From assembly GCA_948567375.1 (NCBI GenBank), contig OX419759.1, positions 59,176,593 to 59,240,592 of the forward strand: 64,000 nucleotides of DNA. Reading direction: 5' to 3'. Shown in pieces: positions 57,703 through 64,000 of this stretch. The stretch is from Lunularia cruciata (lineage: Eukaryota; Streptophyta; Marchantiopsida; Lunulariales; Lunulariaceae). The translations under genes and the position numbers were made by a program. The notes under the pieces were generated by a model, which was not told the origin of the DNA, did no database searches, and saw only the letters and a list, made by a program, of their open reading frames with translations. Every line of letters starts with the position of its first letter. Position 1 is the first letter of the stretch.

Positions 57703-60700
57703 TGTGGTACCCATATTTTTGTTCTTTTCTTATTTTTGGAAGAAGTGTACAAATGAAGTCATATTGCGCTTGTATGGCATCATAAGGCAAAGAATGGTGT
57801 CTTCAGGTTGTAACCCAAGGTAAGTGACTTTGTGTTAGAAGACAAAGTACTTGGATTGGTCCTGCTAGCATTCAACCCAAAGTAAGGAGACTTTGGGTCG
57901 GAGTGCCCAACCCGAGGTGAGGACAATGTAACAACTTTCCTTCAAGGTTGAACATTCAAGAAGGTACCACAAAAAAATACAGCTGGCCTAAGGGCAGGGG
58001 GAAAATTGATAGTGATAGGAGCATGCATGAGGTGTGATTTCTTGGTAGAAAACTCAAAGTGAAGAAAGATGGAGGAGGCGCGCCACTTTAAGATTTGGGA
58101 TAGAGACGAAGAGATGACAAGTAATTTTCCATCACCATTAAGAAGTTGTCCTAAGGGAGATTGTGGAAAAGAGAGTGTAGTAAGAGACACACTGGTGCAT
58201 TGAGAGGAAGTCAAGAGAGTTAGTTTGGGAGTCAATCGGAAGATTAGTCACCCACTCATAGTGGAAGAGAGCAAGATGGGAGTTGGAAAGAACTTGGAAT
58301 TCATAGTGTGAAATCATGCAATTTGGCAATTAGATGTGATTGCAAGAATCAAAGTCTTCATCAGACTTTGGATCACTTTTTTGGCATGGACCTGCAACCT
58401 TAGTTTTCCAAGTTTCATGACCAAGATCATCAAGAGTAAATGTCTGAAATGGATCCGAGGCAAAGGGTAAGAGAGGAAATTTGGCTTGATGGACAGAGTT
58501 GGATTGGAGGTTAGTACTCGGAAGAGAGGTGGGTGATGAGCAAGGAACCACATTCTTGGGGAAAGGAGAAGTAGCTGAGGAAACCCAAGAAGTGCTAGAA
58601 GCCTTTTCTCAAAGAGCACAAAGAATGGTTATAAAGTTGAGAGTTACAAGGACCCTATGAAGATAGGCATCATAGGAGCAATGATGGCTATCTTCAAGCT
58701 AGAGCAAACCACTTATGTGATGAAACATGAAGCGGTGTTCTTCTTTAAGATGTTTGTAGGGGAACCAATTAATTGGGCAAATCTTTTCTATCAAGACAAA
58801 TGGTGTGGAACTTGCGGGACAAGTCGTCTCCGCACTACATTGTGCCATTTGCAGCACTACTTGGGACTGAATTTGTTGAAAGTGGTAGAAAGATACAAGA
58901 TGGTGTTGCACTTCCATCTTGACTTGAGAAGAGATGCTGATGTGGAGGAGCAGCAATACATTGTGCAAATCAGAAGTAGTGATGAGTACTATGCGCCCTA
59001 GATGGGGCAGAGCGTGCATTTGGGGTTGAATACTCCAAAGTCAAAGAAGAGGAGTCAAAGAGGAGAAGAAGAAGTAGCAGCATGAGACCTCAGAAGGTCA
59101 GAAAAATAAACCCAAGGAAGGACCTGGTGGTGATTGCATTGTCGGGAGAAGAATCAAAGGAGGAAGCCGAGTACAAGTCAAAAGACTCGGAGAAGGAGGA
59201 AGAACCTGAACTCATGTTGCAAAGTGGTGAAGCAAGTAGTGAGAGTGAAAATGGAGTGGAGATGCAGCTTGTACTAGAGGATGAAGAAGGAAAGATGGAG
59301 ATGGTAGAAGAAGGAAACCCGAGTCAAGACGATGAAGTTCCAGAGAAAGAGAAGAAGAAGGTGACCATTAAGAGAGGTGTCTGTTCTAGATGGAAGGTGA
59401 TGTGTGAGGCGAGGCCAAGTAGAAGAAGAGAAGTGGAGAGTGGAAGTTCGGGAAGTGAAGAATTCATCCCAATCAGGCGGCTATGGCTAAGAAGAAGAGT
59501 GTCAAGTGACAAAGAAGTGAAGAAAGAGAAAAGCCCACAAGCTGAGGTAAGCCAGAGTGGAGGAGTGGAGTATCTACAAGAGGTTGTATGCCCATTGCTG
59601 ATGAAGTTGGAGGAAAAGAAGAAAGAGATGCAACTGGAGCATCCAGAGGTAAAGACTGTGTTGCAAATATTGGTAAGGTTAGAAGAAAAGAACGTGGAGA
59701 TGAAGAAGATCATAACTTGAAGAGAGGAGCAAAAGGAAATACTATGAGTAGATGCAGTAGTATAGAACCAAGTAATTGAGAATCTAAACAGAGAAGTGGG
59801 AAATAAAGAATTAATAATAGAGCAAGATGTCATAGCAAGAGAAAGACAAATAGCTTAGTATGAAATTTTGAACTAGCAATTTGTTGATTCACGATTAGAA
59901 ATCATTCATGCTATAGCAAGAGTAGCAGAGAAAGAGCAAGAGCTCAATAGAGTGATGGAGAGTGTAGAAAAGAAGAAGCAACTCTGGCAAAGAGAGCTAA
60001 CAGTGAGATATAAAGAGGAAGAGAGGTTAAGAGAGTTACTTTGTAATCTAGAAGAGAATATTTTCCAAAAGGAGAAGGAGAAGGAGACGATGAAAGCTGA
60101 ATTTGAGGCAAAACTGGCAATGTATAGGGAAGATTGGCAGGTGGATCAAGAACAAGAGAGAAGGATAAGGCTTGAGCCACTGAAGGAGATTGTAATCAAG
60201 AGGAACATGATGTTGAGTACAGAAGCCAATGTGCGGATTGAAAAAATGAGATTAAACAAGTTAAGATTGTTGGTGCAAGAGACAAGGAGGAGAAATGCAA
60301 ATGATAAAGATTTGAATGCTTTGCTGATTAGTCTCAAAACTTGTGTAGATAGGAAGATATTGGAAGTGGAAGACAATATCACAGATTAGATTGGATTTAG
60401 TCAAGTTAGAGATAGATAAACTTTGGAAGGATGTAAGAGCAAAGCCTAAAGTCGATGAGATAGGAGTATAAATATCTCAAAGTTACCATTGGAGATATTA
60501 GAGAAGAGTGGGTTGGGAGATCAAGAGTTAGGAAGGTTACCCATGGCGGGAATTGTAGATCAAGAAGAAGAAGTGTTAGAATTAGTAGAGGAGTAAGTAG
60601 TTGTGAAACACAAGGATAGAGTAGTATGTGAAATTACTTTGAGATTAGGTTTGGAAGCCGAGGAAGAGGTAGACATTAGATTGGAGTAGTAACAATTTTG

Positions 60701-61485
60701 AGATTTGAAGAGGCAAATATGAAGAGGTGCATTATCATGTTGGATCTATAGGTAGGAAGAGTTGTTAAGAAAGGGTATAGTTGTTAGTAACTATCGAGTG
60801 CTCTGCTATTTGAAGGTGGCATTTGTAGTATGTTGTTATTCAGTGCTCATGATTTTTGAGAATAGATAAAGCAAAGTGCTGATTTTAGTGCTCGTCGCTT
60901 GAGCTTGATTTCGAGTATCAACATTGTGTGTGTGTTTGTGAGTATGTGAAGTTTTTGAAGTGCAAAATTAGTGTGCTTGTTGGATGTTGGATTCCGCAAC
61001 CTTGATCTTCATTCTGTGTGTTTGACCTTGAATAAAGTGCAATCAGAGCAATGCCTTGACAGATCTGAGAGGAATTGTAGTGTTGGTAGTATTTTGCAAT
61101 TGTGAGTGCAATGTAGTGTTGATATGAAGCAATTTCAATTGAGGAAGTTATGCCTTCAGTGGAGGGGTGGAACACAATTCTGAGGCAAAGTCATTTTGCA
61201 TTGAAGTCCTATTTTTGGGAGAGATTGAATCATCACAATCAAGATTGTCTGGAAAGATTTGATGGAATTGTGATTGAGTGTGACAGCTTATTGTGACAAG
61301 ACTATGAGTCAGTGCTTGTTACCCTTTTCTTGGTGTGGTTTCTACTTGGGAGATTAAAGATGCAACCAAGAGGAACTACTTGTTATTGTTTGACTTTGTA
61401 TTTGACCAATTTTAAATTGTATCTCTACATGAACAAACTTTACTTACCTGATTTCCACAAAAGTGATATTTGCCAGGTTGTCACA
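57703..61485 (+). repeat. 3' LTR of E2 (3783 bp), the fullest LTR copy
   Basis: Starts right after the polypurine tract with TGTGGTACCCA and ends GGTTGTCACA before the CACAT duplication. It carries leader-like first 750 bp, the LTR reading frame (58449-60600), and a final 850 bp shared with the 5' LTR and solo LTR. GAGTGCTC-TTTGAAGGTGGC and AGTGCTGATTT words near 60800-60890 are repeated in all three copies. Confidence 0.92.
58449..60660 (+). pseudogene. Coiled-coil protein encoded inside the E2 3' LTR
   Basis: ATG at 58449 (MDPRQ) aligns with the start of the solo-LTR frame. An N-terminal region (58657-59001) has AIFKLEQTTYVMKHE, GEPINWANLFYQ, CGTCGTSRLRTTLCH and a DVEEQQYIVQ segment. Then comes a 213-codon acidic/basic stretch (59082-59720) ending GVEYLQEVVCPLLMKLEEKKKEM, and a coiled coil (59952-60389) with QKEKEKETMKAEFEAKLA. 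The N-terminal part lies in a different frame from the rest, which runs in one frame with about six stops. No protease, polymerase or envelope motif and no signal peptide or membrane helix is seen. Product and role unknown. Confidence 0.6.
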
Positions 61486-61490
61486 CACAT
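61486..61490 (+). repeat. Target site duplication of E2 (right)
   Basis: CACAT, identical to 49058-49062; after it the RT of E1 continues in phase. Confidence 0.93.
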
Positions 61491-62124
61491 CATCTCAAAG
61501 GATGGAATAGCAATTGATCTTGAGAAGGTAAGGAAAATCTCAAACCTTCCATTCACTTCAAGCTTGACAAAGTTACGCCAATTCTTGGAGATGGTTGGTA
61601 CTATAGGAGGTTCATCCTCTCATTTTCAGCAAGGCTTATGCATTGACCATCTGCATGAAGAAGAGTGTAGATTACATGGTGAGTTTGGAAGACACGGAGG
61701 CTCTCAAAGCTTTTGAGGAGCTCAAGCAATCCCTTGTTGTAGCTCCAATTCTTGCTAAACATGATAGGAGTAAGCCTTTCATCCTCTACACTGATGCTTC
61801 TAATGTAGCTATAGGATGCACTCTTAGTCAATAAGACCAAGATGGGCATGATCATCCAATAGCTTATGCTAGTAGGTAGATGGCTTTAGCAAAAAAGAAC
61901 TATTTTGTCATAGAGAGAGAAGAGTTGGGGGTGATCTTTGGTCTTAAGAAGTTTAGACACTATTTGGTTGGAAGGGAGCCACCATTTTCACAAAACAAAA
62001 GGCTTTGAAGTACGTCTTCAACAAGCTTCATGTGGAAGGGAGACAAGCAAGGTGGATGATACTCTTGTCTGAGTATGACTAGACCATTCAGGATAGGCTA
62101 GGGAAGAAATATGCAAATGCAGAT
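61491..62124 (+). pseudogene. RT C-terminal part and RNase H of E1
   Basis: Continues from 49057: ISKDGIAIDLEKVRKI (about 61492) is the RT thumb/connection segment directly after LEH. RNase H follows as KPFILYTDASNVAIGC (61775-61825) and YFVIEREELGVIFGLKKFRHYL (about 61905-61970). Several frame changes and stops. Confidence 0.83.
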
Positions 62125-63472
62125 TTGTTATTTAGGACATATGATCATGATGGAGATGAGCTAGTGTATGATTCCTTCTTGGATGAGGAGCTCAGGACAA
62201 TCTTAGTCACTCAAGAGGTTCCAATGGAGTTCAAGGAGATTGTGGATTCTATGACAAGAGGTAACTATCCAGAAGGGATGCATGCTAAGGAGAAGAAGAC
62301 CCTTGCAGCAAGATCTAGACCTTACACAATGGTGGAAGATATTCTTTTTCACCACGGAGTGGATGGTCCACTTCAAAGAACAATGGGTAAGGAAAAGTCT
62401 ATCCTACTCATAAAGGAGTTCCATGAAGTTTTAGTGTATGGAAGACACTTTGTAGGAAAAGTGATTGCTTTCAAGATTCTAGACGCAAGTTACCATTCGA
62501 GAGGGATTTTCAAGGATTGTCTTGATTATTGCAAAACTTGTCATGTTTGTCAAGCTTTTACTAGAAAGTCTACTTACACCACTTAAATCACTTAAATCAA
62601 TTCCATTGCTAGGACCTTTTGAGAAGTGGGGAATTGATTTTGTAGGTTCTCTTAATAGAACCCCAAGGAACAATCAATACATTGTGGTAGTTATTGATTA
62701 CCTTACCAAGTGGGTTGAGTTTAGATCACTGAGGGACAAGAATCAACATGAAGTCAATAAATTTCTTTATGAACGCATTAGGTTTGGATGCCCTTTGGAG
62801 TTGGTTTTTGATAGAGGAGAAGAGTTTACAAAAAGCATCACTATAGCTATGCTACAACATTTCTCTATCAAAAATAGAGTAACTACATCATATAAACTAA
62901 ATTCTAATGGCTTGGTAAAGAGAACCAATCAGACCTTGTGGATGATGTTGGCCAAAGATGTAGAAATGGAGGGGGCTAAACATAATTGGGACAAGAGGAT
63001 TTATGCAATTTTGTGGGAGTATAGAACAACCATGAAAACTTCCATTGGATATTCTCCATTTCAATTGGTATATGGTATTGAGTCTACCTTACCTATTTAC
63101 TTTGATCTTCCTTACTTCCAAAGTATTCATAGGAGATTGAAGAAAGCACAAGGAGGTGAAGCAAAGAAGTCAATGAAAGATCAACTCATGGAATTGGAAG
63201 AGGCAAGAGAAGTTGTTATGGTTAGAGTGGAGCAAGCCCAAAGGAAACAAATGGAGAGCTATGACAAGAGGCAAGGCAAGAAGAAGGCAGAGCCTTTCAA
63301 AGAAGGTGATTGGGTAAGGTTGTTTGATTCCATTCAATTCAAGAGAGTACAAAAGAAGTTTTTGCTTAAGTATTTTGGACCTTTCATAGTGGAGAAGATG
63401 TGGGGAAATTACACTTATGATCTCAGGGAGTGGGGAGAAGACACTTTGATAGGATTAACCATGATAAATTGA
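62125..63472 (+). pseudogene. Integrase of E1
   Basis: Zinc-binding region FVGKVIAFKI to YCKTCHVCQAF (62440-62565). Core: first Asp in KWGIDFVGSL (about 62625), second Asp in LVFDRGEEF (62800). The catalytic Glu position in NGLVKRTNQTL reads Lys (AAG at 62918-62920). LWEYRTTMKTSIGYSPFQLVYG follows (63015), then a long charged linker and KYFGPFIVEKMW (63370-63405). There is no chromodomain. A frame change near 62580 and the Lys substitution make it non-functional. Confidence 0.85.
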
Positions 63473-63538
63473 AAATGTATCCTAGAAGGTAGAGAGATCT
63501 TCACTCTAAGCAAAAGTGAAAACTTAGTCTGGAGTAAA
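63473..63538 (+). other. End of E1 internal region
   Basis: Short segment between the integrase stop and the 3' LTR. No clear polypurine run is left (GTCTGGAGTAAA directly before the LTR is only partly purine). Confidence 0.4.
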
Positions 63539-64000
63539 TATAACACCCATTTATGCATGTATGTACTATTGTGATATTTAGTTTGGTACAATTAGTACTT
63601 GGGAGATATTATTTATATAGAGATAAAGTATGGTTCTACATTAGTTATGATAAGCTAAAGTTACTCAGAGCTGAGATAGAGGAGAACTTACTTTAGAGAA
63701 AGTATGAGCACTACTATTTTGGATTCTAGTGTATTGACTTGTTATTATTCCTAGGTGTTTGGGTTTGAGGAAAGAGTTGAGAACTCTTGGACCCACAAGC
63801 CTTTTTGTTTTGGATTCTTCTATAGTCCAAGGATAGCCCATGTGAAGGAATCCTTGACTGAGTGGTTGGGTCAAGATAAGACTACATGCTTAGGAGAATA
63901 TTCTTATGAGTATGGATATTCCTTTAGCTTTTTGAATTTATTTGACTTTTAGCCTAATATCTTGAGTTAGTCCAGTAATTAGTAACTTTGGTGTGTAACT
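63539..64000 (+). repeat. 3' LTR of E1, cut by the window end
   Basis: Starts TATAACACCCATTTATGCATG and is collinear with 31889-32350. It continues beyond the window. Confidence 0.8.

Larger units (their letters stand above)
49063..61485 (+). mobile_element. Ty3/gypsy element E2 with very long ORF-bearing LTRs
   Basis: 12,423 bp; 5' LTR 49063-51520, internal 51521-57702, 3' LTR 57703-61485, perfect CACAT duplication at both sides. The LTRs start TGTGGTACCCA and end TTGTCACA. A polypurine tract AGGGAGGGGG (57691-57700) sits immediately before the 3' LTR. The inside codes for Gag with zinc knuckles, protease, RT, RNase H and integrase without a chromodomain, as in the non-chromovirus (Athila/Tat-like) plant lineages; that placement is inference. 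Frame changes and stops throughout show it is inactive. The site following the 5' LTR (TGATTTAGGCACGATGCC) is not a standard primer-binding sequence. Confidence 0.92.

Noticed and set aside
59324..59833. 169-codon minus-strand ORF in the E2 3' LTR
   Set aside because: Antisense shadow of the charged plus-strand frame.
1..64000. CRISPR arrays, rRNA or tRNA genes
   Set aside because: No regularly spaced repeats, no rRNA blocks, and no tRNA-like A/B box pair with a cloverleaf were noticed; the tRNA check was by eye only.

Overview
The window looks like nuclear DNA of a land plant, most likely a non-angiosperm such as a bryophyte. The signs are one intron-bearing plant-type short-chain dehydrogenase gene, AT-rich intergenic DNA, a dense nest of Ty3/gypsy retroelements and plant-type DNA transposons. 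The DNMT3-like methyltransferase fits too, because DNMT3 orthologs are known from mosses, ferns and gymnosperms but not angiosperms. The species is inference.

Layout. 1-7.4 kb is mostly non-coding, with a short dispersed repeat family. 7.4-8.5 kb holds the only gene that looks intact, a two-exon SDR on the minus strand. 11.4-13.6 kb is a plant mariner-like element (MLE) with TIRs and TA flanks, split by a 571-bp piece of the same retroelement family found intact-length at 32.8-42.6 kb. 14.6-23 kb holds two degenerate copies of a coiled-coil-type coding sequence, a 2.2-kb pogo/Tigger element with near-perfect TIRs, and a PIF/Harbinger transposase remnant. 24-31.9 kb holds two minus-strand chromodomain-bearing Ty3 elements in tandem, apparently sharing one LTR.

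From 31,889 to the window end there is one large nest. An outer plus-strand Ty3 element (here E1) has LTR sequence at 31,889 and again at 63,539. Into it or its leader region have gone: (i) a 9.8-kb element (32,773-42,568) flanked by TACA; (ii) a 2.8-kb solo LTR on the minus strand (43,094-45,872); and (iii) a complete 12.4-kb element E2 (49,063-61,485) with a perfect CACAT target duplication, which cuts the reverse transcriptase of E1 in two.

The most striking system is element (i). Its Gag-Pol reads zinc-knuckle Gag, DSGA protease, a DNMT3-like cytosine-C5 methyltransferase, YIDD reverse transcriptase, RNase H, integrase, and a C-terminal C4HC3 PHD finger where chromoviruses carry a chromodomain. 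A writer (methyltransferase) and a probable histone-tail reader (PHD) thus ride on one polyprotein. All eleven internal stops are TAG (10) or TGA (1), mostly where Gln or Arg is expected, as methylcytosine deamination would give. Its ends are permuted: the order is A1 - internal - B1 - A2 - B2, resembling split direct repeats rather than two ordinary LTRs. A second oddity is E2, whose very long LTRs (2.5 and 3.8 kb; 2.8 kb in the solo copy) contain a shared reading frame for a coiled-coil protein.
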